Source: Saxidomus purpurata (taxonomy: Eukaryota > Mollusca > Bivalvia > Venerida > Veneridae). From it: a DNA stretch of 64,000 nucleotides. How positions within the stretch are numbered: position 1 is the stretch's first letter; each line of letters opens with the position of its first letter. Positions 50,918-63,158 of the stretch are shown one piece after another. The stretch covers positions 18,227,716 to 18,291,715 of the forward strand of contig JAFMSR010000005.1 in NCBI GenBank assembly GCA_022818135.1, given 5' to 3'. The translations under genes were made by a program, and so were the position numbers. The notes under the pieces were generated by a model. That model was given only the letters and a program-made list of their open reading frames with translations. It had not been told where the DNA came from and searched no databases.

Positions 50918-51968
50918 GAAACCTGTTCTACAGCACTCATTTATTTATTCATGCTTACAAAATTAAATGTCTCTATTCTAATTAATTTTTAATAAAATTA
51001 TATAGTCATATACATGATGTCTTAATCAGCTAGCATAAATTACAGCATTCTACTGTTGGAATGCTTTTTCTGAATCTAACAGTAAGGTTTTCAAAAAGTT
51101 TCTTTTAATAAAGGTAAAAAAAGAGATCACTCTAAACATTTAACTTAACAAGTGTATTTGAAGAAATAATGTGGCCATTAATTTCAAAACAGTAAGTGTC
51201 CTTCAAATTCTAATCTGCTTCATATTCTTACATGGAACTCTTTTCAAAATTCTTTTGAAAACTTCATTTCAAATAAATCAAAATTAATCATTTTTAAGAT
51301 GAAATGAACTTGATAAATTGAGAATTTTGAACTTTTGAATGACAATTTAATTTGCGTATGAGCTGATTGTTTAGATAACATTGGTTTTTTTACAAAATGC
51401 AAGTCCAAGTAACCATTTTAAGTAGATATATAAAATCCTCTTGTAACATGTTTTTTAACAAGGACAATGTAAATACAGTTATATTCCCCTGCAAGACCTG
51501 TCAAGATCTAACTCAATATTTATGTAATGGAAAACTGGCATGGTCAGGATTTTAATATAAACATTTAACGAAAGATACTTGTAAAGTCAACCAATGACTT
51601 CTAAATGTGGCCTTGACCTTGAGTTGTCTGTCTTGTGAGATGAGCTCTGCAGGTCGTCATTTGACCAAAATTATATGAAAATCCTTCCAGGGGTTTAAAG
51701 AGATATGGAGCTGACACAAATGTCACAGACAGACGGACAAAGACTATTCCTGTATCACCCTCCCTCTTACTGACATAAACAGACAGAGCCATTACAAGTG
51801 TCTATTGGCAGTAGGGCCATTATAAGCAAACAAGAGGTGTTAAATGTGATACAAGGAAGTCCTGATCATGTGACTGAAATTTGAGATATAATCATTTTCT
51901 GACACCAGACATACAGAAATAACTTCATCCACCAGGTTCAAAGATGGAGGCATCTTTTTTGATTCCAT
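50918..51968 (+). other. Intergenic sequence with a decayed element tail
   Basis: 51605-51770 contains GGCCTTGACCTTGAG, then CACAGACAGACGGACAAAGAC, resembling the core and GAC-rich linker of the core-repeat elements. Probably a truncated copy. Confidence 0.45.
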
Positions 51969-52510
51969 TTAGCCTCTCAACATGTTATGAGCATGAAACT
52001 GGCTTTAGCCTCATGTTATGAGCTGTTACTTGCATGAAACTGGCTTTAGACTCTCAACATGATATGAGCTGTTACTTGCATGAAACTGGCTTTTAAGTCT
52101 CTCAACATGATATGAGCTGTTACTTGCATGAAACTGGATTTAGTCTCTCAACATGATATGAGCTGTTATTTGCATGAAACTGGCTTTAGTCTCTCAACAT
52201 GTTATGAGCTGTTACTTGCATGAAACTGGCTTTAGTCTCTCAACATGTTATGAGCTGTTACTTGCATGAAACTGGCTTTAGTCTCTCAACATGATATGAG
52301 CTGTTACTTGCATGAAACTGGCTTTAGTCTCTCAACATGATATGAGCTGTTACTTGCATGAAACTGGCTTTAGTCTCTCAACATGTTATGAGCTGTTACT
52401 TGCATGAAACTGGCTTTAGTCTCTAAACATGATATGAGCTGTTACTTGCATGAAACCGGCTTTAGTCTCTCAACATGATATGAGCTGTTACTTGCATGAA
52501 ACTTGCTTTA
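51969..52510 (+). repeat. 46-bp minisatellite
   Basis: About 11-12 units of TTTAGTCTCTCAACATGATATGAGCTGTTACTTGCATGAAACTGGC. The main alternation is ATGATATG/ATGTTATG. The first unit is shortened. Confidence 0.97.
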
Positions 52511-55250
52511 ATAAAGGAAAGAAAATGGCAGACAGTGGATAAATGTCTGGTTAGTAGCTACCTATTTACTATTACTTATGGTCAGTTCGGTATATTCATG
52601 AGTCTGCAGAACAGAGAAAGAGGAATATTGTGAACAGCAATTAAAACCCATGATGTAGACATCTGTTAATTGCCTGAATGATATGGTCAGTTAACACCGA
52701 CTCATAGGTCTGCAGACATAGTAAGATGCTCATACTGTAAGTGACACTACATCAGTATTTCTCATATCAAATTAGTAATTCTTCTCAAGTCAAAGGGAGA
52801 ATCAAATTGTACACCTCCAACTCTTTCAACTCAAACTTAAAACGTAATGCTGAGTAAAATCGTCTCCCTTTAATCTGAGTGGTAGGATGGTACTGATTTC
52901 TGCCATTGCTTTGATTGGAGTTCTATACATTGCTTTAGTCTAAAGGACTGCAATTGAAACTTGTCTTGACATTTTCTGGTTTATTTGCATGCATAGAACC
53001 ACTCTTGGGAGGGACCTGTAAGACTGTGAACAGGTTTGACCGGTATTGACATTTGCACCAACCACACTGTTACATCAGTAAAAGAATAGGCACAAATGTA
53101 GCGGAAAAGTCAACTATATTATTTATGTCATACAGATTGCTTTTTCTCTGCAAGAGCAATTCTGCTTCACAGTGAGAATATAAAAGTAAAATATAATTTA
53201 TTGTGATACCTTGATGCCTTACAAATATTCAATAATTACCATGGACAGATTTCTGTGATGTATTTGTAATTGTTGACCACCTTTCTGAATAATAATACAT
53301 TCTAATTGAAGAGTATGTCTGCAAGGAATACATTTCTATAGATCTATTTGTTATGTTATATTACAGCTACTTAAACCATATTGCACAATTTGACAGACTA
53401 TCAGCCATAAAAACTATACAACCTTTTCTGTTATCAGTGAATTTAATATTGCGTTAATACTTAGTAATGCACATATGACTTTCATAAAGATAAAAATTCA
53501 ACATATTATCTGGAATTCCCCAACTGTCCTGAACATGATCGAGATATAATCTGACAAGCCATGTGACATATTGATTGACTGCAACTAAATATCTGTACAT
53601 CCTAACGAAAAAAAAAAAAACCTGAAAAAAGATAATCTTGTAAGGACAGAAAAATGGATTAAAGTGTAAACACTGTAACCAACATCTCAAAATGTCTGTA
53701 TTTGCAGGAGATAAAACCAACATATGGCGAAATATTTTCATCAATAAAGCGGCTAACAAAGCCTTACGAAATAGTATATGAACAAACTGTTGCTACGGTA
53801 CCTGCATGACACAACTGTTCAATACATTTCAATATGTAATTAAAACCTTGTTCCATAGCTCAACAAAAGCAAAAGGTAAACATTAGTTTTCAATGTGTTG
53901 TACTTCTGAATCTTCAATACTCAGATTTCATTAACTTCTTTACAACACATGTGACTGCTTTTTTTCAGAGAGCAGAGTTTAATTTCCCTGCACATCCTCG
54001 AAGGAACATTTATAGGAGTGCTCAAGAACTTTTCTTCCTCCTTCCCATTTAGGACATTAGGACACAAAAACTGACCCTTATTTAACACAGGATGTTATTG
54101 TTGGGGCTATAAATGCTCTTACAACCAGCATTCAGTACCAGGAATTGCCTTATTGTACCAGAAGGCACCACTAAGGGATCACTCTGATTTAAGTCTTTCG
54201 GATTTGGATCCAAAGCAGGGGAAATTTGAATAAGATGTCAACAAACCTGTCTCCTCAAAAGTCAGAAATTGTTAAGAATGTACAGTAACAGTAACTTGTG
54301 ATAACAAGATAGGTCCATCAGGTGTCTTAATTATGACCCAAATAACTCAGCTTGGATAGAGGAAGAAACTATTTACGTCCAAGGACTATAATTCTGGCAA
54401 ACTGGACTCGGGCATTTCAAAATACTTGCTGCATATTTAATGAGGAATGTGTATACCAAGTTTCATCACAACTTGTCTGAACTGGCGGGAGTAAACTGCA
54501 CCATGAACTTCTTGCAAACAGACCTCAGTCCCCCAAACCAATATCTGTACTCTCTCTTCAAATTCTGCTTGCAGGGTACATAATAAACACACTTAAATTT
54601 TACTAACAAAACAGATATAGCTTCTGAGGTTTATTAATTATGAACAATTGACTTTGGAAAGTTTTTTTTATATTTTTTTAAATTTTTGTTACAAATCTAG
54701 TTATTAAACATTTAGTGTCAAGTGCATTTGAACTGTAACAGAAAATTCTTATTCACTAAAAGGGGTGCATAACTCTGGTTATTTTAATATAGCTGACTAT
54801 TACAAGTTCAAACCCAGATCACATATACTCATATTCAATTGTTAGCACCAGATACAGGAACATATTGTGTTAAAACATTTCTCAGTATCGTGAGTGGAAA
54901 CTAAAGCTTATATACAGACCATCTAATAACAAGTGAAAAACAATGCATAACAACCTCTCTTAAAAGTTCACGAAAAAAGCATTTCTTAGAAAACACCATG
55001 CATTAATCTTTAAATAGAACAAGTATTAAAATGGCCCTGGGGGAAGTTTAGCATTAACAATAGATCTATGCATAATTTATTCACTATTGTTTGTTGTTTA
55101 AAAGTGCATAATCACAAGCTTCATATTCTAGGAATAACTCCAGGGATCCGTTCACTGTCTGACCAAAATAGCAAAGTAATTAAAAGTTTTCTCATTACCT
55201 CCCTTGGTATGTTACTATCATTACCTCCCTTGCTATAATACTATAACTAA
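52511..55250 (+). other. Intergenic sequence, nothing recognised
   Basis: AT-rich. 54300-54560 has phrases such as TATACCAAGTTTCATCACAACTTG that look like old dispersed-repeat sequence. The frame 53454-53759 has no support. Confidence 0.5.
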
Positions 55251-56012
55251 CTAGAACTATCACAAGAGTGACGAATTATACCCCCACAATACAGCTTTGT
55301 CACAGAAGTATGGCAACCATAAGAAAGGAATGGCCACAAGGATATAGAGTTGTGTTATTACTGTTCAGGCTCAATGTGACCTTGACCTTTGACCTATTGA
55401 CCCCAAAGTCGAACTTGACCTGTATTTGATGATGTTACAGCTGTGTACCGAAAATTATTTAAATCGGTCAAGCCTTTCATGAGTTATCATCCGGAAACTG
55501 TTTTACAGTTCAGAGTCACTGTGACCTTGACCTTTGACCTACTGACCCCAAAGTTGAACTTGACCTGTATTTCATAAAGTTGCACGTGTGTACCAAAAAT
55601 TATTTAAATCTGTCAAGCCTTTCATGAGTTATCATCCGGAAACTGTTTTACAGTTCAGAGTCACTGTGACCTTGACCTTTGACCTACTGACCCCAAAGTC
55701 GAACTTGACCTGTATTTCATAAAGTTGCAAGTGTGTACCAAAAATTATTTAAATCGGTCAAGCCTTTCATGAGTTATCATCCGGAAACTGTTTTACAGTT
55801 CAGAGTCACTGTGACTTTGACCTACTGACCCCAAAGTTGAACTTGACCTGTATTTCATGAAGTTGCATGTGTGTACCAAAAATTATTCAAAAGGGTAAAG
55901 TCGTTCATGAGTTATCATCCGGAAACCATGAAAAGCAACAGACCGACCGACAAACGGACAAGCTCACTCCTATATACCCCCCAACAAACTTCGTTTTGTG
56001 GGGGTATAATGA
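55251..56012 (+). mobile_element. Core-repeat element 4 with 15-bp perfect subterminal inverted repeats
   Basis: Starts CTAGAACTATCACAAGAGTGACGAATTATACCCCCACAA, with hairpin TCAC/GTGA (55260-55271). ATTATACCCCCACAA (55275-55289) is exactly inverted at 55996-56010. The core is four units of 145 bp. The first three contain TGACCTTGACCTTTGACCT (55377, 55522, 55667); the fourth (55812) is diverged. A GACCGACCGAC linker (about 55941-55960) precedes the 3' end. Both ends match the element at 25773-26846, but the cores differ. Confidence 0.8.
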
Positions 56013-57734
56013 CCTCCTTTCTAATTGATAGGAATTATCAAAACTGAATAATGATCTGTCATGAAATAAAAATAAACTTTTTGAAGTATTACCCTGCTAT
56101 TAGTAATTGATATTCTGCTTTTACTTATAATCTAACTATTAATCTGTCTGTATGTTCATGCAGTCTGATCATGATCTGCACTGTTTGCTATTCAGTCAGT
56201 TAATTTCAAAGTGCACATCTTGGACCAATGGTTCTGTCCAAATTGAAAGATGGACACATTCATTTTAGAGAATAAGCAGGGAGATCATAGGACAATGCTT
56301 AAGCAACTTCTTGAAAAAAGTAAACTTTAAAGCACTAAAGACGAGCATCCTATTTGTTGTATCATCTCTGCAAGGCTTTAAAACTGTCATGCAAAGCCGA
56401 CATTAGTCCTGGGACACAATATCAATTTTACAGATAAAAGAGTTAATCACATATTTATTGATAGGTGTAGCTATATTATTGAAAGACAGTGGCTCTCATT
56501 GTGTCTAAACCACTGAGCAAAAAACTCCAGCTAGAATCTGTTTTCCAATACATTTGTGATGAGAGGTCCCAAAGGACACATCAAAACATTTTCTACCATA
56601 CACAATCCACAAATATACTACAACACCTTTTACTTCAAGAAATTATTTATAAGTCTTAAATCAAACGTCATCCTAGCACTTAAGAATCAGTCCCAGAAGA
56701 AACTTTTTTGTCTATGATATATCTTACATTATAGGCGGCAATAGGGGTAGAACATACTGGCATCTCTCAAGAAATCTATAGTCAACAAACAAATGTTGCC
56801 TTCAGATACTTATCAAAGATAAATCCACAACAGTTTATAAAATATTTACTATCTTTGAAAAAAATAATTCCCAACAGATCCTGATCCTCTTTGTAATAAG
56901 TGATTTAATAATGGAATTGCAACAGATTGTTCTTACATTATTTAAAACTGAAATTTCTAAAGTTATAAATATTGTATACATTAATTTCTCTGTACTGTAT
57001 CAAGAAAGAGGACCTGAGTGACTTTGGGTTTAGTAAAAGCTTTCACAAATTTGTATAATTTAACCATAGCATGCTAGTGGCAGAAGACTCTACATTATTC
57101 TGTAGCTAGTGCAGATCATGATCAGCCTGCACATCTTTGAAGTCTGATCATGATTTCCATGGTTCAGTATTCATTCAATAAATTTCATTGAAAACCTCTT
57201 TTAAAGACTAATGGAACTTTGCAAATACAAGGATGGACAGGTCCATTTTAGAACTTAAGCAGGATTTAGGTCACAATTCTGTACCTGTAGTCTGTAAATT
57301 TGACCTGATCCTTCTTTTTTTGGTCTGCCTAATCTCCTTTCTCTGCCCTCTCACTTTTCCCTCCCCCTCTCTGCAACCTCCGCCTGCCTTAGTCATCGGC
57401 TATCCATTATCATGTACTCTTCGCCAAACATTGTTGGAAATTCCTCTTTTTTTTCTACAGTGATTTTCACTTTTCACCTACTTTTCACCTGCATTTCAAT
57501 TGTTACTTTCTTGTTTTTCCTTTTATGCCCTTTTTTGTCATGACATAGATTACTTTAGACACTCCAGTTTCTGCCCATAGAATTTCTGTTTACCAGCATT
57601 CCCACTTTTGAACTTTGTCATAATTTAACAGAGATGTACTCGGTACTAATAGAGAAACTTTGAAATTTGACAAGGCAGTTTTTGTCGAAAGATGATGAGA
57701 ATTGATGAAAATTAAATGAAGTGGAGAGTCCAGC
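56013..57734 (+). other. Intergenic sequence, nothing recognised
   Basis: AT-rich. The frame 57233-57463 reads through a C/T-rich tract and has no domain. Confidence 0.5.
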
Positions 57735-57808
57735 TTCCAGCAGGTTTCAAACAGACGACCTTCCGCTATTGTATCAAAAGCACTAACCACTGAGCTATAG
57801 AGGATTCC
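57735..57808 (-). mobile_element. tRNA-like sequence, SINE head or tRNA pseudogene
   Basis: On the minus strand CTATAGCTCAGTGGTTAGTGC (57780-57800) is a good A box and D-arm, and TGTTTGAAACC (57743-57753) a near B box at tRNA spacing. The stems do not close properly, so it is not a functional tRNA. It ends about 120 bp before the element at 57931. Confidence 0.5.
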
Positions 57809-57930
57809 GTTTGACCTGATCTTTTTGACAGCACAGTATGAACTTGCTAAAAACAAAAAGGTCATCATAGCCCAATTGATTCTCCCAGATACCTTCTACC
57901 TACACTTTGAGGTCTTCTTTTGAAGGACAA

Positions 57931-59326
57931 CCCCTGTGAAATGCAGTTCATGAAATCATGAACATTTCAAGCCCTTCAAGAATGGTTCATGAACTGGACT
58001 TCGAGTGTTCTTGATTGGTGTTCATGAACTTATGGACATGAACTGCTCTTGAAAATAGTTCATGAACTACTGAAGAATCATACAGAGTTCTTGAATTATC
58101 TGTGATCTGATGTTATAGGACACTCACTGACATTTCATGAACCACAAGCATTCATGAATAGTTCATGAACTATTTAAGAACTGGGACTGACAAATCTCAC
58201 AGCATGTAAATATTATGTGTACCAACTTGTCACAAGTTTTTTGGAGGGAATTTTTCTGATGGAATAAGAAAGTGTTTTTTTGCAGAAGTAAGTGACTTCA
58301 TGTCATTTTTTGGCAAAAGTAAGTGATTTTATTGTTTAATTTCTGTTCTGACTTTTTAAGGGAACAATCACATTTGTCTACAATAAAGAAATTGTGTCAG
58401 GTTTATATGTCACAGGTTTTCACGACCTTTTTTCACACATCTGCTAGCACAACTCATTATTTAATTGGTTTATTGTCTAGCAACAGGCAGAGGATGTATA
58501 CTAAACTAGAGTTTGTTAACATGAAATTGAGGAATTGTGATGAAATCAAATTTTGTTTTGCAAATTCACAAATTAGTTTTATCTTAGTGCAAAACATGGT
58601 TTGGCCATGCATGAACTAGTCATGAACAATTCATTGCCTAATTGAAGAACGGATGAACGAATATGAAAAAAACTGTCCATTATAGTGAAACTGATGCAGC
58701 ACTGGATTTAGTGTCACATTTAAATGCAGATAGCAAAAAGCAGTGCGTTTTTTATCATGTTTATTGTGATAGGGTTGCAAACTTTTATACATTGTCAGAC
58801 AAAATAGCAGTTTCTTGTTGGACAGGTCAAATTTTTGTCCGACAGTCGGATGAATCATAGGAGAGTCTGAATGCAGGAATACATGTTGTAGTTCATGAAT
58901 TATGTAAGACAGGTCTTGTCATAAACAATTCATGAACTATTCATGCATTTAAAGTCATGAACAGTTCATGTCCAGAACAGGAAGTAAAAATGAGACAATA
59001 CGCTTATAGAGCAGAACGTTCATGAACAGTTCATGCACATTCAAGTTCATGAACGTGTCTTGAACCATTCATAAAACAATTTGTTCTTGAGTAGTTCATT
59101 AGTTAATCATGAACTGTTCTAGAATATTTGGCAATGAAAAGTACTTGAAGAGCTCATGATGCTTTGTTAAGAACTGTTCATGAACTCTTTATTTCATGGA
59201 CATTTAAAGAATTTGTCTCATTTTACTTTCAAGCTTTTTGAAGAACTTTTCATGAATTCAGGATTTGAACTATTCATGAATATTTCATGCATAATTCATG
59301 AACAGTACTGGTTCATTTCGCAGGGG
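57931..59326. mobile_element. DNA element with 13-bp TIRs and TTCATGAA subterminal palindromes
   Basis: CCCCTGTGAAATG (57931-57943) is inverted at 59314-59326 (CATTTCGCAGGGG, one mismatch), 1396 bp end to end. Both flanks (57945-58180 and 58610-59310) are packed with about fifteen TTCATGAA palindromes, many extended to GTTCATGAAC, in irregular spacing. The middle (58200-58860) lacks them and carries frames of 60-98 codons without recognised domains. Dense short palindromes next to TIRs resemble transposase-binding arrays. The superfamily is undetermined. Confidence 0.6.
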
Positions 59327-60654
59327 AAATTTTATTTAATACATGCTGCAGTTCCACTGGTTGCCACTGGTTGCAGGCGATTTTAAAGTTTTACATGGCC
59401 AGGTGCGTGCTCATGTTTTTATGAATCAAGATAGTTTGATCTATCTTGGTAGAGGCTGTTTTCTATGGAATTATTACATTCTGCTTGTTATATGGTTCCC
59501 AACAAATTTCTTGAATTAAAAGGTAGTGTTCAAGGAGACATGCAATGGCAAACTGTTGAAATGAGCTGACAAAATTTGGTTGCCAAAGGCAACTGTGAGC
59601 AAATGTGGCTTATGCTGATGACAATTAAAAACATTTCATTAACAGTGTTGTAAGGGACAAAACTCTAAATGTTTACTTACTATGTAAGATGCGTTACATA
59701 CCTTTATTTAATCATTTTCATTAAACCAAACATACATTTATCAAAAAAGTCCTATACATAGCTGGCATAATGACAGACCTGTCAATACTGCCCTTTTTAT
59801 TTTTCAGATATATGGTAAAATACATTTTTTTAGTGAGACTGAGTGACATCTTTGATGTATATTGATATAATTATGGGTTCTAGATAAAACAATTCATTTC
59901 TATAATGTTCCTACATTAAGCAAGCTTTCTGTATGTTACGAGCAAATTGGACAACCTGTCAAAATAACAATACCTAGAGTGTTTCAGCAAAGATCCCAAA
60001 GAAAGTTATCTAGTATCACTAACACAGCAAAACCCGATATTGGTAGAATCACATCACATCACCAATCGCGCATCAATCGTGACCTGCCAAAACCATTCAT
60101 TTCGATTAGTGATAAATTATTCATGTGGCCTTTTTCAAAACCATTTTCAATTTCGTAAATGCATCAGTGTAGAAAGCTGGTAATGAATTATTGAGAGTTA
60201 CCCATTAGAGATATTCTATAGCCATAGCTAGGAACCACAACAGTTACTACATCGAGAGTACAACAATGAAAACAATGGTGTTAATAAAATTTACCCCTAG
60301 TACAACAATGAAAACTATGGTGTTAATACAATTTACCCCAAAAGTAATGGTAAGATCATTGCCTATACAATACCAAGGGACACTCTGCATAATTACAATC
60401 AATCTTTTACTCCTCTGCTTTCACTTCTATATACTGATTTATAGTAGAACTGATACAGAAAACTAACACAAAACAGCAATGCAGTAAAATAAAGTACCAA
60501 CACATTATCGTTTAAAATCTAAAACTCGTCTCTAGTTAACATTACGGGGGTGGCAGGCATCAGCAATAACCTCACAACATAGTAAAAGATTTTCATATTC
60601 TAATTATTTTTTCTGTATTGTTTGCATTGGAAGTGCATGACTCGGCACAATTAT
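59327..60654 (+). other. Intergenic sequence, nothing recognised
   Basis: AT-rich. A two-copy 35-bp local duplication (ACAACAATGAAAACTATGGTGTTAATA type) lies at about 60259-60340. Confidence 0.55.
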
Positions 60655-61400
60655 ATTAAGAGTGTTTCTGTTAGGGCCATAACTCTTAAGCAATTTCAAA
60701 GATATTCAATTTTTCTCGACTACCCTATTTCATGACTTTAAAAGTTTTTGTGACTTTTAGATTGCACTTAAATATGTAGAAAATGCTAAATTTTTTCACT
60801 AGATCAATGTCCATATTTTACTATCCTTTATCACTGTGCTAGACTGCCATTAGTCACTAGACTGCCATTAGTCGCTCAAGTCCTTTCATACAAGCAAACA
60901 TATATTTCCTTCAATTCTTTGATACATTTTCCCCTCACATCTTCAAGTCTGACTCTAAGTGCTTGGACAGAAGATTTTTCTTTGATAGATTTCTGCAGGT
61001 GTTCAAAATAACTCCAGTGAAGCTGTCTATAAAGTTTCGTTAAATTCAAGTCTGTGGTTCATGAGAAATAGTCTGGACAAGACAGTGTTACATTTACATA
61101 ATAATGAAAGGGCCAATAACAGTTAAGGCATTTAACTACAACATGCTTGCAATATTCACATCTCCTTTTGTTAGGAAAGTTTCCTATAAAGATTTGTTGA
61201 ATTCCAACCTGTTGTTGATGAGAAATAGCCTGGACACAAAGGTATATGAAAAAGTAAACAAAGGGTTGTAACTCTGTGAAAAACTTGTGAGAAAGAAAAT
61301 GAGTGTCATAGGGGGGAAATTTAGCATATAATACACTGTGACCTTGACCTATGACCTTCTGACCCCAAAAACAATAGTGATAATGCATTTTATAAAACCA
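60655..61400 (+). mobile_element. Decayed core-repeat element
   Basis: GTTAGGGCCATAACTCTTAAG (60671), GTTCATGAGAAATAGTCTGGAC (61049) and GTTGATGAGAAATAGCCTGGAC (61214) indicate two diverged units about 165 bp apart. TGTGACCTTGACCTATGACC follows near 61339. It resembles cores of the elements at 25.8 and 55.3 kb. Boundaries uncertain. Confidence 0.45.
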
Positions 61401-61577
61401 AATTAAAATTGAGAAGACAAGCTTGTACAAAAGTCCTATAATATACTATATGTGCATAAAATGAAAGACCCATAATTCAGTGTGAAAAAAATCTTCCAAA
61501 TAAGAACATACTTGTAATATGCACATGTTTTAGGATAGTGAAGCAGTCAATGCAGTCAGTGATTCATAAGAAATATC

Positions 61578-63158
61578 CAGCCCTATGCTATAAGCACCAA
61601 CCCAGTGCTATAAGCACCAACCCAGTGCTATAAGTACCAGCCCTATGCTATAAGCACCAACCCAGTGCTATAAGCACCAACCCAGTGCTGTAAGTACCAG
61701 CCCTATGCTATAAGCACCAACCCAGTGCTATAAGCACCAACCCAGTGCTATAAGTACCAGCCTTATGTTAAAAGCACCAACCCAGTGCTATAAGCACCAA
61801 CCCTATGCTATAAGCACCAACCCTATGCTTTAAGCACCAACCCTATGCTTTAAGCACCAACCCAGTGCTGTAAGTACCAGCCCAATGCTATAAGCACCAA
61901 CCCTATGCTATAAGCACCAACCCTATGCTATAAGCACAAACCCTATGCTATAAGCACCAACCCTATTCTATAAGCACCAACCCAGTGCTATAAGCACCAA
62001 CCCTATGCTATAAGCACCAACCCTATGCTTTAAGCACTAACCCTATGCTTTAAGCACCAACCCAGTGCTGTAAGTACCAGCCCAATGCTATAAGCACCAA
62101 CCCTATGCTATAAGCACCAACCCTATGCTATAAGCACAAACCCTATGCTATAAGCACCAACCCTATTCTATAAGCACCAATCCAGTGCTATAAGCACCTA
62201 CCATATACAATAAGCACCAACCCAATGCTATAAGTACAGCCCTATGCTATAATCACCAACCCTATGCTATAAGCACTAACCCTATTCTATAAGCACCAAC
62301 CCAGTGCTATAAGGACCAACCACATGCTTAAAGCACCAACCCAATGCTATAAGTACAAGCCCTATGCTATAAGCACCAACCCTATGCTATAGCCACCAAC
62401 CCTATGATATAAGCACCAACCCTATTCTATAAGCACCAACCCAGTGCTATCAGCACCAACCCAGTGCTATAAGTACCAGCCCTATGCTATAAGCACCAAC
62501 CCTATGCTTTAAGCACCAACCAAGTGCTATAAGTACCAGCTTTATTCTATAAGCACCAACCCTATTCTATAAGCACCAACCCAGTGCTATAAGCACCAAC
62601 CCTATGCAATAAGCACCAACCCTATTCTATAAGCAACAAACCAGTACTATAAGCACCAACCCAGTGCTATAAGCACCAACCCTATGCTATAGGCACCAAC
62701 CCTATGCTATAAGCACCAACCCTATTCTATAAGCACCAACCCAGTGCTATAAGCACCAACCCTATGCTCTAAGCACCAACCCTATTCTATAAGCACCAAC
62801 CCAGTGGTATAAGCACAAACCCTATGCAATAAGCACCAATCCTATGCTATAAGCACCAACCCTATTCTATAAACACAAACCCAATGCTATAAGCACCAAC
62901 CCTTTTCTATAAGCACAAACCCTATTCTATAAGCACCAACCCTTTTCTATAAGCACAAACCCTATTCTATAAGCACCAACCCTATGCTATAAGCACAAAT
63001 CCTATGCTATAAGCACCAACCCTATTTTATAGGTACCAACCCTATTCTACAAGCACCAACCCAGTGCTATAAGCAACAACCCAGTGCTATAAGCAACAAC
63101 CCTATGCTATAAGCACCAACCCTATGCTATAAGTACCAACCCTATTCTATAAGCACAA
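61578..63158 (+). repeat. 20-bp satellite array, about 79 units
   Basis: Monomer CCTATGCTATAAGCACCAAC with three main variants (CCAGTG, CCTATG, CCTATT at the 5' part) and less common AAGTACCAGC and AAGCACAAAC ends. A 1-bp deletion near 62239 (AAGTACAGCC) shifts the register. A block of about ten monomers near 61850-61990 recurs almost unchanged 200 bp downstream, a higher-order repeat. Confidence 0.97.

Noticed and set aside
58323..58619. 98-codon plus-strand frame inside the TTCATGAA element
   Set aside because: No transposase or other motif visible. Possibly a relict, but not supportable as a gene.
61578..63158. Telomere-like CCCTA words
   Set aside because: They are part of a 20-bp monomer, not of TTAGGG/CCCTAA repeats.
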